This document shows positions 13,949 through 23,686 of a stretch of DNA of 64,000 nucleotides, in pieces (position 1 is the stretch's first letter; every line of letters starts with the position of its first letter). Source of the stretch: Shinella kummerowiae (GTDB lineage: Bacteria > Pseudomonadota > Alphaproteobacteria > Rhizobiales > Rhizobiaceae); NCBI RefSeq assembly GCF_009827055.1, contig NZ_WUMK01000004.1, positions 248,001 through 312,000 on the forward strand, given 5' to 3'. The notes beneath the pieces were generated by a model. That model worked only from the letters and a program-made list of their open reading frames with translations. It searched no databases and was not told the origin of the DNA. The position numbers and the translations under genes were made by a program.

Positions 13949-15029
13949 ACTCGAAAAGCGCGCCAATCCCTCGACGCTGTTCTCCATCCTCTCGCCCTTC
14001 ATCGCGCTGGCACTGACCATCGTCGCCGGCGGCATCATGTTCGCGCTTCTCGGCAAGAGCCCGACATCCGCGCTTTACAGCTTCTTCATCGAGCCTCTGC
14101 TCGACGTATGGTCGCTGCACGAGATCGCCATCAAGGCGGCACCGCTGATCCTGATCGGTGCCGGGCTGTCGATCTGCTACCGCTCGAACAACTGGAACAT
14201 CGGCGCCGAGGGCCAGTTCATCGCCGGCGCCATTGCCGGCGCCATCGTGCCCGTCGTCTTCCATGACTGGCATTCGTCGCTCGTCCTGCCCTTGATGCTG
14301 ATCTTCGGCATGATCGGCGGCGCGCTTTATGCCGGCATTCCCGCCTTCCTCAAGGCGCATATGAACACCAACGAGATCCTGACGAGCCTGATGCTGGTCT
14401 ATATCGCCCAGCTCTTCCTCGACTGGCTGGTGCGGGGTCCCTGGCGCAGCCCGGATGCCTATAACTTCCCGGTCACGCGGGATTTTGCGCCCGAAGCCAT
14501 CCTGCCGGAAATGATCGCGTCCGGCCGCGCCAATCTCGGCTTCGCCTTCGCCATCATCGCAGCCGTCGGGCTGTGGATCATGATGCGCTACACGCTGAAG
14601 GGCTTCGAGATCACCGTGCTCGGCCAGTCGGAGCGGGCAGGGCGCTTTGCCGGCTTCTCCTCCAAGCGCATGATCTGGTTCTCCATGCTGCTTTCCGGCG
14701 CGCTTGCCGGCCTTGCCGGCATTTCCGAGGTCAGCGGCACCATTGGCAAGCTGCAGCCGATCATCTCGCCCGGTTATGGCTTCACCGCGATCATCGTCGC
14801 CTTCCTCGGCCGCCTCAATCCGCTCGGCATCATCGCCGCCGGCCTGTTTCTCGCGCTGACCTATGTGGGCGGCGAGGCGGTGCAATTGACGCTGAGTGTC
14901 TCCGACAAGGTGACGCGCGTCTTCCAGGGCCTGCTGCTGTTCTTCGTGCTCTCCTGCGACACGCTGATCCAGTACAAGATCCGCCTGGTCTTCTTGCGGT
15001 TCGGCCAATCTAGCGAAGGAGCGCACTGA
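13938..15029 (+). CDS. BMP-type ABC importer, permease subunit 1
   Basis: A 363-residue inner-membrane permease of the BPD_transp_2 family with eight to ten helices. Conserved segments include NNWNIGAEGQF near residue 90 and EVSGTIGKLQPIISPGYGFTA near 260. It starts inside the ATPase gene (11-base overlap) and its stop overlaps the next start as TGATG. It pairs with subunit 2 to form the transport channel. Confidence 0.9.
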   Translation: MRIELEKRANPSTLFSILSPFIALALTIVAGGIMFALLGKSPTSALYSFFIEPLLDVWSLHEIAIKAAPLILIGAGLSICYRSNNWNIGAEGQFIAGAIAGAIVPVVFHDWHSSLVLPLMLIFGMIGGALYAGIPAFLKAHMNTNEILTSLMLVYIAQLFLDWLVRGPWRSPDAYNFPVTRDFAPEAILPEMIASGRANLGFAFAIIAAVGLWIMMRYTLKGFEITVLGQSERAGRFAGFSSKRMIWFSMLLSGALAGLAGISEVSGTIGKLQPIISPGYGFTAIIVAFLGRLNPLGIIAAGLFLALTYVGGEAVQLTLSVSDKVTRVFQGLLLFFVLSCDTLIQYKIRLVFLRFGQSSEGAH

Positions 15030-15949
15030 TGGGTATCATCGAAGCGATCCTGCTCACCGTCATCACCGCGGCCACACCGCTGGTGCTGGCCTCGCTCGGC
15101 GAACTCGTCACCGAACGGTCGGGCGTGCTCAATCTCGGCGTCGAGGGCATGATGGTGATGGGCGCCGTGCTCGCCTTCGCCGCGACGCAGGCCACCGGCT
15201 CGCCTTATATCGGCATTCTTGCCGGCATTGCCTGCGGCGCACTGTTCTCGCTGCTGTTCGGCTTCCTGACGCTGACGCTCGTCGCCAACCAGGTGGCCAC
15301 GGGTCTGGCGCTCACCATTCTCGGCCTCGGCGTGTCCGGCCAGATCGGCGAGCCCTATGTCGGCATGTCGGGCATCAAGCTGCAGCCGATCGTCATTCCG
15401 CTGCTGGCCGACATCCCGTTCCTCGGGCCACTGCTGTTCAAGCAGGACCTGATTTTCTACCTGTCGATCGCGCTCGTCTTCGGCGTCAACTGGTTCCTGT
15501 TCAAGAGCCGCGCCGGCCTGAAGCTGCGCGCCATCGGCGACAGCCACGGTTCGGCCCACGCGCTCGGCATCCACGTCATCCGCACGCGCTATCTCGCCGT
15601 GATGTTCGGCGGTGCCTGCGCCGGTCTTGCCGGTGCGCAGCTCTCGCTCGTCTATACGCCGCAATGGGTGGAGAACATGTCCGCCGGGCGTGGCTGGATC
15701 GCGCTGGCGCTCGTCGTCTTCGCCTCGTGGCGACCCTGGCGGCTGCTGGCGGGCGGTTATCTGTTCGGCGCGGTGTCGATCAGCCAGTTGCACGCGCAGG
15801 CACTCGGCATCGGCATCCCGTCGCAGTTCCTGTCGGCTCTTCCCTACGCCGCCACTGTCATCGTACTAATCCTGATATCACACAATCGGCGCATGACGCT
15901 GATCAACACGCCTGCCTCTCTCGGCAAGCCGTTTGTGCCCGATCGGTGA
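15029..15949 (+). CDS. BMP-type ABC importer, permease subunit 2
   Basis: A 306-residue permease with about nine helices. The GVLNLGVEGMM motif near residue 35 and the RAGLKLRAIGD loop are characteristic of the second permease in nucleoside-type (YufQ/NupC-like) importers. It is translationally coupled to subunit 1 by a one-base overlap. The binding-protein gene follows 44 bases later in the same operon. Confidence 0.9.
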   Translation: MGIIEAILLTVITAATPLVLASLGELVTERSGVLNLGVEGMMVMGAVLAFAATQATGSPYIGILAGIACGALFSLLFGFLTLTLVANQVATGLALTILGLGVSGQIGEPYVGMSGIKLQPIVIPLLADIPFLGPLLFKQDLIFYLSIALVFGVNWFLFKSRAGLKLRAIGDSHGSAHALGIHVIRTRYLAVMFGGACAGLAGAQLSLVYTPQWVENMSAGRGWIALALVVFASWRPWRLLAGGYLFGAVSISQLHAQALGIGIPSQFLSALPYAATVIVLILISHNRRMTLINTPASLGKPFVPDR

Positions 15950-15993
15950 GAAGAACAAGAAGAAACAACCACTCCTAACCTACAGAGGATAAA

Positions 15994-17064
15994 ATGAAGA
16001 AAATCATTCTCGCTCTCGCCACGTCGGCCGCCGTTCTCGGCTTTGCCGCCGCCGCAAGCGCCCAGGATAAGACGAAGATCTGCTTCATCTATGTCGGCTC
16101 CAAGACCGATGGCGGCTGGACCCAGGCGCACGATATCGGCCGACAGGCACTCCAGACGGAGTTCGGCGACAAGATCGAAACGCCGTTCCTCGAAAACGTG
16201 CCGGAAGGCCCGGATGCCGAGCGCGCCATTGAGCGCATGGCCCGCTCCGGCTGCGCACTGGTTTTCACCACCTCGTTCGGCTTCATGGACGCCACGATCA
16301 AGGTCGCGGAAAAGTTCCCGGACGTGAAGTTCGAGCATGCGACGGGCTTCAAGTCGGCCGCCAATGTCGGCACCTACAATTCGCGCTTCTATGAAGGCCG
16401 CTACATCCAGGGCCTGATTGCCGCGAAAATGTCGCAGAAGGGCGTTGCCGGCTACATCGCCTCCTTCCCGATCCCGGAAGTTGTCATGGGCATCAACGCC
16501 TTCGTACATGGCGCCCAGTCGATCAACCCGGACTTCAAGGTCAAGGTCATCTGGGCCAACACCTGGTTCGACCCCGGCAAGGAAGCCGATGCGGCCAAGG
16601 CGCTGATCGACCAGGGCGTCGACATCCTGACGCAGCACACCGACACCACCGCGCCGATGCAGGTCGCGGCCGAACGCGGCATCAAGGCTTTCGGCCAGGC
16701 GTCGGACATGATCAAGGCCGGCCCGGAAACGCAGCTGACCGCGATCGTCGACACCTGGGGCGCCTATTACATCAAGCGCACCAAGGACGTTCTCGACGGC
16801 ACGTGGAAGCCGGAGCCGGTCTGGGACGGCCTGAAGGACGGCATCCTGACCATGGCGCCCTACACGAACATGCCTGATGACGTGAAGAAGCTGGCGGAAG
16901 AGGCGGAAGCCAAGATCCGCTCCGGCGAACTGCATCCCTTCACCGGCCCGATCAAGAAGCAGGACGGTTCGGACTGGCTGGCTGACGGCGCCGTCTCCGA
17001 TGACGGCACGCTGCTCGGCATGAACTTCTACATCGCCGGCGTGGACGACCAGCTGCCGAAATAA
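15994..17064 (+). CDS. BMP-family periplasmic binding protein
   Basis: A 356-residue protein with a signal peptide cut near ASAQD (residues about 21 to 25) and no lipobox Cys, so soluble in the periplasm. The mature part has the PnrA/BMP layout (FIYVGSKTDGGWTQAHDIGR, then FTTSFGFMDATI and EGRYIQGLIAAKMS). BMP proteins bind purine nucleosides or related compounds, so nucleoside uptake is the likely role of the operon 12350-17064 (inference). A strong terminator follows. It is the last gene of the importer, preceded by its own GAGG ribosome-binding site. Confidence 0.9.
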   Translation: MKKIILALATSAAVLGFAAAASAQDKTKICFIYVGSKTDGGWTQAHDIGRQALQTEFGDKIETPFLENVPEGPDAERAIERMARSGCALVFTTSFGFMDATIKVAEKFPDVKFEHATGFKSAANVGTYNSRFYEGRYIQGLIAAKMSQKGVAGYIASFPIPEVVMGINAFVHGAQSINPDFKVKVIWANTWFDPGKEADAAKALIDQGVDILTQHTDTTAPMQVAAERGIKAFGQASDMIKAGPETQLTAIVDTWGAYYIKRTKDVLDGTWKPEPVWDGLKDGILTMAPYTNMPDDVKKLAEEAEAKIRSGELHPFTGPIKKQDGSDWLADGAVSDDGTLLGMNFYIAGVDDQLPK

Positions 17065-17087
17065 CCGGCAAGGCACGGATCAAAAAG

Positions 17088-17114
17088 AAAGGCGCCCCGA
17101 ACGGGGCGCCTTTT
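17088..17114 (+). terminator. Terminator of the ABC importer operon
   Basis: AAAGGCGCCCCG (17088-17099) pairs with CGGGGCGCCTTT (17102-17113), followed by TTTTGTTT. It lies 24 bases after the stop codon. Confidence 0.9.
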
Positions 17115-17166
17115 GTTTACGGCAGGAGCGTTCCTGCCGATGTTGCTACAGGGGAACCGCGGGCGG

Positions 17167-17499
17167 CTAGTGGAAGATGCCGCTCTGTTCCTTCCAGCGA
17201 TAATGCCCTTGTTCGCCGTCCATCAGGGCGCGAACCTGCGGATGACGGATCGGCTTGTCGCTGTCGTCGGCAACGAGGTTCTGCTCGGAGACGTAAGCGA
17301 CATATTCCGACTCATCGTTTTCCGCGAAGAGATGGTAGAAGGGCTGATCCTTCGAGGGCCGGATTTCGGCCGGGATGGCGTTCCACCACTCTTCCGTGTT
17401 GGAGAATTCCGGATCGACATCGAAGATCACGCCACGGAAGGGAAAAACCTTGTGGCGGACCACGTCGCCGATTGCAAATTTTGCGTCACGCATCTTCAT
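17167..17499 (-). CDS. hspQ: Heat-shock protein HspQ (hemimethylated-DNA-binding YccV family)
   Basis: A 110-residue protein with the HspQ pattern: FAIGDVVRHKVFPFRGVIFDVDP, then EWWNAIP near residue 40, and PFYHLFAENDESEYVAYVSEQNL. Known role: a small heat-shock factor that in enteric bacteria modulates Lon and DnaA turnover. Upstream on its strand GGAAC (17556-17552) is present, but the matching -10 (CAAT) is poor, so an EcfG link is doubtful. AGGTAGG precedes the ATG. Single-gene unit. Confidence 0.9.
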   Translation of the reverse strand: MKMRDAKFAIGDVVRHKVFPFRGVIFDVDPEFSNTEEWWNAIPAEIRPSKDQPFYHLFAENDESEYVAYVSEQNLVADDSDKPIRHPQVRALMDGEQGHYRWKEQSGIFH

Positions 17500-17654
17500 G
17501 GCGTACCTACCTTTCCCTGCATATTTGGGTAATTGCGCAAAAACATCAATAGTTCCGCGCTTTCATACGTTCTTCATGCAGAGGTTGGCGGCGCTTGCGC
17601 GCCTTGGCGTTTCGGCGTACCTCGAAGGGCAGCGTCTCAGGCGGGTTGGGTGGC

Positions 17655-18686
17655 ATGAACGATCAATGGGGCAGGAGCGGTAGCGGGCGACCGGCAAGCG
17701 GCGGCGGCATTGGCGGCATGCTCTTTGCCTGCGTGGTGAGCCTCGCGCTGGGCGCGGCGGGCGGCTATGGCGCGTTCCGCATGATGGACGGCGCCGTTCC
17801 CACCGGCGAAATCGAAGAGCGCGGCCAGCGCATTGCCGATCTTGCCAAGGAGCTTGATGCCCGCGTGGCGCAGGTCGAGGAAAACACCCAGAAAGCCCAG
17901 GCCCTGAGCGAGGAAAACGGCGCGCTGCAGCGCCAGCTCGACGCCCTGCGCAAGAATGCCGGAACCGGCGATGCCGCCGCGGCGCTAGCCGAAAACGCCC
18001 GGCTGACCGGGAAAATCGTGCCGGAACTCAGGAACGAACTGGAACTGGCAAAGCAGCTCGTCGCCGATGCCGAGGCGCTGAAGAAGCGGGCCGAGGAATC
18101 GGTTCGTGACCGCGACCGGCAACTCTCCCTGCGGGCGGACGAAATCGCCCGGCTGGAAAAGGCCCTGACCGCTGCCCGCAACCAGCAAACCAGTTCGCAA
18201 AGCGTCGAGAAGGACCGCCAGGCGGCAGAGGATGCCTTGCGGCGCGAACTCGAGGAGGCGCAGCGCGCCCAGGACACGATCCGCACGACGGATCTGCCGG
18301 CGCTCCGCGACGAGATTGCCCGCAAGGAGAAGGAGATCGCCGAACTCAAGACGCGCAACGCATCGCTGACGGCGCGCATCGGCGCGCTTGAGAGTGCTGC
18401 GCGCGCCGCCACCGTGCGGGGCGAACCGGAGGGCGGCGGCAACAAGCCGGTGGTGATCGACAATCAAAAGCCCGGACAGGCGCGCGACCCACGCAGCGCG
18501 GTGCTGGTCGCGCTTGCAATCGACAATACGCCCGGCCTCGACCGCTTGAGCAGCGCCCAGCGCGAACAGCTCGAACGAACGCTGGTCTCCGGGGAATGTG
18601 TGACCAAGGCGCTTAACAGCGCTTTGCAGCGCGTGCCGGTTCTGGCGCTGCGCAACCTGATGCGCGACCTCGACAGCGACTGCTAG
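17655..18686 (+). CDS. Membrane-anchored coiled-coil protein of unknown function
   Basis: A 343-residue protein with a Gly-rich N-terminus, one transmembrane helix (about residues 20 to 42, GGMLFACVVSLALGAAGGYG) and then about 190 residues of heptad-like coiled coil rich in Glu, Arg, Ala and Leu. It ends in a compact domain with two Cys (LVSGECVTKALNSALQRVPV and a terminal DSDC). The topology suggests a cytoplasmic tail and a periplasmic rod, or the reverse. The TAXI binding-protein gene begins 42 bases downstream on the same strand, and both proteins carry Cys-containing C-termini, so a shared role is possible. No known family recognised. Confidence 0.75.
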   Translation: MNDQWGRSGSGRPASGGGIGGMLFACVVSLALGAAGGYGAFRMMDGAVPTGEIEERGQRIADLAKELDARVAQVEENTQKAQALSEENGALQRQLDALRKNAGTGDAAAALAENARLTGKIVPELRNELELAKQLVADAEALKKRAEESVRDRDRQLSLRADEIARLEKALTAARNQQTSSQSVEKDRQAAEDALRRELEEAQRAQDTIRTTDLPALRDEIARKEKEIAELKTRNASLTARIGALESAARAATVRGEPEGGGNKPVVIDNQKPGQARDPRSAVLVALAIDNTPGLDRLSSAQREQLERTLVSGECVTKALNSALQRVPVLALRNLMRDLDSDC

Positions 18687-18728
18687 TTCTACGGCGGCTC
18701 GGCCGCTACCTCTGGGAAGGAGATTTTG

Positions 18729-19766
18729 ATGAAGCGATCTGTTCTTTTGGCCGCACTTGGCCTGGCGCTGTCCGCAAGCGGGGTTTTGGCGCAGGAATTC
18801 GACCGCAACATCATGACCGGCGGTCCCCAGGGCACCTATATCAAGATCGGTCGCGACCTTGCCGCACTCGGCGCCGAATGCGGCTTGAAGCTCAATGTCG
18901 TCGAAAGCGCCGGTTCGCTCGAGAATTTCGTCGGCGTGCGCAACCGGCGCAACACGCAGTTCGGCATCGTGCAGAGCGACGTGCTGGAATATCTGAAGAC
19001 CTTCGAGGCCAACGATCCGGAGGTGCAGAAGGCCGTGAAGGGCGTGCGCATCATGTTCCCGCTCTACAACGAGGAAATCCACGTCCTGGCGCGCAAGGAC
19101 ATCAACAGCATGAAAGACCTTGCCGGCAAGAAGATCGCCGTCGGCAAGAAGGATTCGGGCACGTTCCTGACCGCAACGCTCATCATGGACATCCTGCAGG
19201 TGAAGGCCGGGGAGCGCATGGACATCAACCCGGACGAGGCCTTGCCGAAACTCATGTCCGGCGAGATCGACGCCTTCTTCTACGTCGCCGGCGCCCCGGC
19301 CGCCTTGTTTGCCGGCAACACCATCGACAAGGCGAAGTTCCATCTCGTGCCGATCACCGAGGCGCCGCTGCTGGCGACCTACACGCCCTCGCGCATCGAG
19401 GCCGGCACCTATTCCTTCCAGGACCAGCCGGTCGATCTCATCGCCGTCAAGGCCGTGATGATGACCTATGACTACGACGTCAAACGCAATGCCTATCACC
19501 GCGATAGCTGCAAGACCGTCTCCGACTTCTCCAGCCTCATCCTCACAGGCCTCGACAAGCTCAGGACAACCGGCCACCCGAAGTGGAAAACCGTGGACCT
19601 GACCGCGCTGCCGCCGGGCTGGCAGGTCGGCGTCTGCGTCAAGGCCGGCATGGCGATGGATTACAAGCCGGCCTGCAAGCCGGCCGCCGGCAATGCCTCC
19701 GACGGCGCTGCGAACGATTCCAACGAGGAATATCTGAACCTCCTGAAGCAGCGGCTCCAGCAGTGA
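18729..19766 (+). CDS. TAXI-family TRAP-type periplasmic binding protein (orphan)
   Basis: A protein of about 345 residues with a signal peptide (cleavage near VLAQE) and the TAXI pattern: MTGGPQGTYIKIGRDLAALG, then QFGIVQSDVLEYL and a long periplasmic-binding fold. TAXI proteins feed a fused DctQM permease, but no permease gene is nearby. It may serve a distant transporter or act as a ligand sensor together with the coiled-coil gene upstream. AAGGAG precedes the ATG at 18729. Confidence 0.85.
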   Translation: MKRSVLLAALGLALSASGVLAQEFDRNIMTGGPQGTYIKIGRDLAALGAECGLKLNVVESAGSLENFVGVRNRRNTQFGIVQSDVLEYLKTFEANDPEVQKAVKGVRIMFPLYNEEIHVLARKDINSMKDLAGKKIAVGKKDSGTFLTATLIMDILQVKAGERMDINPDEALPKLMSGEIDAFFYVAGAPAALFAGNTIDKAKFHLVPITEAPLLATYTPSRIEAGTYSFQDQPVDLIAVKAVMMTYDYDVKRNAYHRDSCKTVSDFSSLILTGLDKLRTTGHPKWKTVDLTALPPGWQVGVCVKAGMAMDYKPACKPAAGNASDGAANDSNEEYLNLLKQRLQQ

Positions 19767-19786
19767 CCTCCTGACAAACGACAACA

Positions 19787-19814
19787 AAAAACCCGGCCAT
19801 TGGCCGGGTTTTTC
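19787..19814 (+). terminator. Bidirectional terminator between the TAXI gene and glnA
   Basis: AAAACCCGGCC / GGCCGGGTTTT around a small CATTG centre, flanked by A-rich and T-rich tracts on both sides. Suitable for both convergent genes. Confidence 0.85.
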
Positions 19815-19852
19815 GTCTGAAAGGGCCTCCCGTCCCAAGACGGGAGCGCCGA

Positions 19853-21262
19853 TCAGGCGGAGTAGTACATGTCGAACTCGACCGGGTGCGGGGTCATTTC
19901 GTAGCGCATGACTTCCACCATCTTCAGTTCGATGTAGGAATCGATCTGGTCGTCGTCGAACACGCCGCCGGCCGTCAGGAACTTGCGGTCCTTGTCGAGG
20001 CTTTCCAGCGCTTCGCGCAGCGAGCCGCAGACGGTCGGGATCTTCTTGAGTTCCTTCGGCGGCAGGTCGTACAGGTCCTTGTCCATGGCCTTGCCGGGAT
20101 GGATCTTGTTCTTGATGCCGTCGAGGCCAGCCATCAGCATGGAGGCGAAGCCGAGATAGGGGTTGCCGAGCGGGTCGGGGAAGCGGATTTCGACGCGCTT
20201 GGACTTCGGGCCCGTGCCGAACGGAATGCGGCACGATGCCGAGCGGTTGCGGGCCGAGTAGGCGAGCAGAACCGGTGCTTCATAACCCGGGACGAGACGC
20301 TTGTAGGAGTTCGTCGTCGGGTTGGTGAAGGCATTGATCGACTTGGCATGCTTGATGATGCCGCCGATGAAATAGAGGCAGCTTTCCGACAGGCCGGCAT
20401 ATTCGTCGCCGGCGAACTGCGGCTTCGAATCCTTCCAGATCGACAGGTGGACGTGCATGCCCGAGCCGTTGTCGCCGAAGATCGGCTTCGGCATGAAGGT
20501 TGCCGTCTTGCCATAGGCATTGGCGACCTGGTGCACGACGTATTTGTAGATCTGCACCTTGTCGGCGCTGCGCACCAGCGTGTCGAACTTGACACCGAGT
20601 TCGTGCTGGGCGGCCGCCACTTCATGGTGCTGCTTTTCGACGGTGACGCCCATCTCGGTCAGCACGGTCAGCATTTCGGAACGCATGTCCTGGCACGAAT
20701 CGACCGGCGGAACCGGGAAATAACCGCCCTTGACGCGCGGACGATGGCCGAGGTTACCGGTCTCATAGTCGGTGTCGTCGTTGGACGGCAGTTCGGACGA
20801 GTCCAGCTTGAAGCCGGTGTTGTATGGGTCGGCCTTGTACTTGACGTCGTCGAAGACGAAGAATTCCGGCTCCGGACCGGCATAGACCGTGTCGCCGATG
20901 CCCGAGGCCTTGAGGTAGGCTTCCGCCTTCTTGGCGGTGCCACGCGGGTCGCGGTTGTAGGCTTCGCCCGAGACCGGGTCGAGGATGTCGCACATGATGA
21001 CGAGGGTGGACTGCGCGAAGAACGGGTCGACATGGACGGTCGCCGGATCGGGCATCAGCACCATGTCGGACTCGTTGATCGCCTTCCAGCCGCCGATCGA
21101 GGAACCGTCGAACATGACGCCATCCGCGAACATGTCTTCATCGACGCAGCCGACGTCCATCGTGACGTGGTGCATCTTGCCGCGCGGGTCGGTGAAGCGC
21201 AGATCGACGAATTTTACATCGTCTTCCTTGATTTGCTTGAGGATATCATTGGCAGTCGTCAT
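19853..21262 (-). CDS. glnA: Glutamine synthetase type I (GlnA)
   Basis: A 469-residue enzyme of the dodecameric GSI class; it makes glutamine from glutamate, ammonia and ATP. Visible features: [11 protein letters not shown] in the beta-grasp domain, [11 protein letters not shown] in the metal site, the NGSGMHVH active-site loop and [13 protein letters not shown]. The adenylylation site Tyr398 sits in [11 protein letters not shown], so activity is expected to be tuned by GlnE. The PII gene glnB lies 59 bases upstream on the same strand, and no terminator separates them, so a glnBA transcript from the sigma-54 site is likely. Confidence 0.98.
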   Translation of the reverse strand: MTTANDILKQIKEDDVKFVDLRFTDPRGKMHHVTMDVGCVDEDMFADGVMFDGSSIGGWKAINESDMVLMPDPATVHVDPFFAQSTLVIMCDILDPVSGEAYNRDPRGTAKKAEAYLKASGIGDTVYAGPEPEFFVFDDVKYKADPYNTGFKLDSSELPSNDDTDYETGNLGHRPRVKGGYFPVPPVDSCQDMRSEMLTVLTEMGVTVEKQHHEVAAAQHELGVKFDTLVRSADKVQIYKYVVHQVANAYGKTATFMPKPIFGDNGSGMHVHLSIWKDSKPQFAGDEYAGLSESCLYFIGGIIKHAKSINAFTNPTTNSYKRLVPGYEAPVLLAYSARNRSASCRIPFGTGPKSKRVEIRFPDPLGNPYLGFASMLMAGLDGIKNKIHPGKAMDKDLYDLPPKELKKIPTVCGSLREALESLDKDRKFLTAGGVFDDDQIDSYIELKMVEVMRYEMTPHPVEFDMYYSA

Positions 21263-21321
21263 GGTTTGCAGTCCCTGTGTGAGATGACGAGATGGAAGCC
21301 TCGGCCGAACGGCCGGGCGGA

Positions 21322-21780
<459 letters not shown>

Positions 21781-22026
21781 TCACCATAACGTTCGTCCTC
21801 ACGCCGGCGATGATGGGGCTTTCCGGACGAAAGGGCCAGCGGAATTTGCCTAAAAAATGTCACTTTCTGCTTCGGCAGCGGCCGTCCCGGATCGCCGCAT
21901 AGAAGGGTGACGCCAAAAGCTGCAACTCCGGGCGCACGGATTGTGCAAATGCATAAAAAGAAGGCTATTTTCTCCGCGGCCGGCATTGCGCTTGTCTGTC
22001 CTGGGGCTTTGCAGGCATGGTGGGGC

Positions 22027-23517
22027 ATGCACAGGGAAATCGATACGCTGATCCTCACGCCCGACGATATGGGCCGCATCGACCACGACGCCGCCGCGTC
22101 GGGCCTTTCGAGCTATGGCCTGATGGAACGGGCAGGGCAAGCGGTTGCCGCCGCAGCCCTCCGGCGCTTTCCGGGCGCCCTGCGTTTCGCGGTGCTGTGC
22201 GGCCCGGGCAACAATGGCGGCGACGGCTACGTCGCCGCGCGCGCCCTGCAGGAAGCCGGAGCCGCCATCGCCGTCTATGCGTTCGGCGACCCGGCGACGC
22301 TGAAAGGCGATGCGGCGGAAGCCTTCGGCTGTTTCAAGGGTCCGGTTTTTGCCCTGGCCGACTACGCACCGCGTGTCGGCGACGTCGTCATCGATGCCCT
22401 GTTCGGCGCGGGCCTGTCGCGCGATCTGCCCGAGACGGTCATCCGCACCATCAATGCCGTACGCGAAAAAGTCCTGCCTGTCCTTGCGGTGGATTTGCCG
22501 TCCGGCATCGACGGCCGTACCGGGCAGGTGCGGGGTCGGGCCTTCGAGGCCGTGGCGACCGTCACCTTCATGTGCCGAAAACCCGGCCATGTGCTGCTGC
22601 CCGGCCGGATGCTGGCGGGTGACGTGGAGATCTTCGATATCGGTATTCCCGGGCGCGTCCTTGCCCGGCATGCCGGCCATAGCCGGGTCAACACGCCCGC
22701 CCTCTGGCGGGTCGCCCTTCCCACAGAGACCAGCGCGACCCACAAATATGTGCGCGGCCATCTCGCCGTCTTCTCCGGCGGGGCGACGGCAACGGGGGCC
22801 GCACGGCTCTCCGCCCTGGCCGGCCTGCGCGCCGGCGCCGGCCTCGTCACGCTGCTGTCGCCACGCGACGCGCTCGCCACCAATGCGGCGCACCTGACGA
22901 GCGTCATGCTGAAACCCCTCGACAGCGAGGATGACCTCGCCGCCTTGCTGGAAGACGCGCGCCTGAAAACCTTCGTCCTTGGCCCAGGCTTCGGACATAT
23001 GGACAAGGCACGGCACTATGTCCGCCGCCTTGCTGAAACCGGCCGCCAGCTTGTTCTCGATGCCGATGGCATCACCGCATTCCGCGACGACCCCGGTTCG
23101 TTGTTCCAGCTCTTCGCCGCCTCCGACACTCGGCTGGTCCTGACCCCGCATGACGGCGAGTTTGCCCGGCTTTTCCCCGATCTTGCCGCCGACAAAGGCC
23201 TTTCGAAGATCGAGCGCGCGCAGAAGGCCGCGGCCCGCAGCAATGCCGCCCTTGTCCTCAAGGGGGCCGATACGGTGATCGCCGCACCGGACGGCCGCGC
23301 CCTCGTCAACGACAATGCGTCGCCCTGGCTGGCGACCGCCGGATCCGGCGACGTGCTGGCCGGCATTATCGGCGCCCATCTGACCCAGGGCATGCCCGCC
23401 TTCGAAGCTGCGGCCAGCGCCGTCTGGCGTCATGGTGAGGCCGGGCGGGCAGCGGGCGAGGGGCTTACAGCGGAGGATATCGTCAACGCTCTCAGCGGTT
23501 TGAGTGAGATCGGCTAA
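22027..23517 (+). CDS. nnr: Bifunctional NAD(P)H-hydrate repair enzyme (epimerase + dehydratase)
   Basis: A 496-residue fusion. The N-terminal YjeF_N epimerase (about 1 to 215) has CGPGNNGGDGYVAAR and VDLPSGIDG; the C-terminal ADP/ATP-dependent dehydratase (about 230 to 490) has LDADGI, LTPHDGEFARLF, VLKGADTVIAAPDG and TAGSGDVLAG. It repairs hydrated NADH and NADPH. I chose the ATG at 22027 (MHREIDTLILTP); in-frame starts at 21907 or 21949 would add 26 to 40 residues without conservation. It is divergent from glnB. Confidence 0.92.
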   Translation: MHREIDTLILTPDDMGRIDHDAAASGLSSYGLMERAGQAVAAAALRRFPGALRFAVLCGPGNNGGDGYVAARALQEAGAAIAVYAFGDPATLKGDAAEAFGCFKGPVFALADYAPRVGDVVIDALFGAGLSRDLPETVIRTINAVREKVLPVLAVDLPSGIDGRTGQVRGRAFEAVATVTFMCRKPGHVLLPGRMLAGDVEIFDIGIPGRVLARHAGHSRVNTPALWRVALPTETSATHKYVRGHLAVFSGGATATGAARLSALAGLRAGAGLVTLLSPRDALATNAAHLTSVMLKPLDSEDDLAALLEDARLKTFVLGPGFGHMDKARHYVRRLAETGRQLVLDADGITAFRDDPGSLFQLFAASDTRLVLTPHDGEFARLFPDLAADKGLSKIERAQKAAARSNAALVLKGADTVIAAPDGRALVNDNASPWLATAGSGDVLAGIIGAHLTQGMPAFEAAASAVWRHGEAGRAAGEGLTAEDIVNALSGLSEIG

Positions 23518-23686
23518 CCAAAGCATTGATGAGAGGTGGCCCCAGCCGCCCGGCATCAAAACCCTGAATGGCTTTGATCAAATCTAATGACTTTGAGCGA
23601 CGGGCATTCCCCGTTAAGCCCATGGCAGAGGCGCAGCTCGCGATGCGAACGCTTACCCCAGCGCCGAAGCGGAAAAGGCCCGGACC

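Noticed and set aside
17552-17556. GGAAC upstream of hspQ as an EcfG promoter
   Set aside because: The -10 at the right spacing reads CAAT instead of CGTT, too weak to claim alongside the exact matches in the left block.
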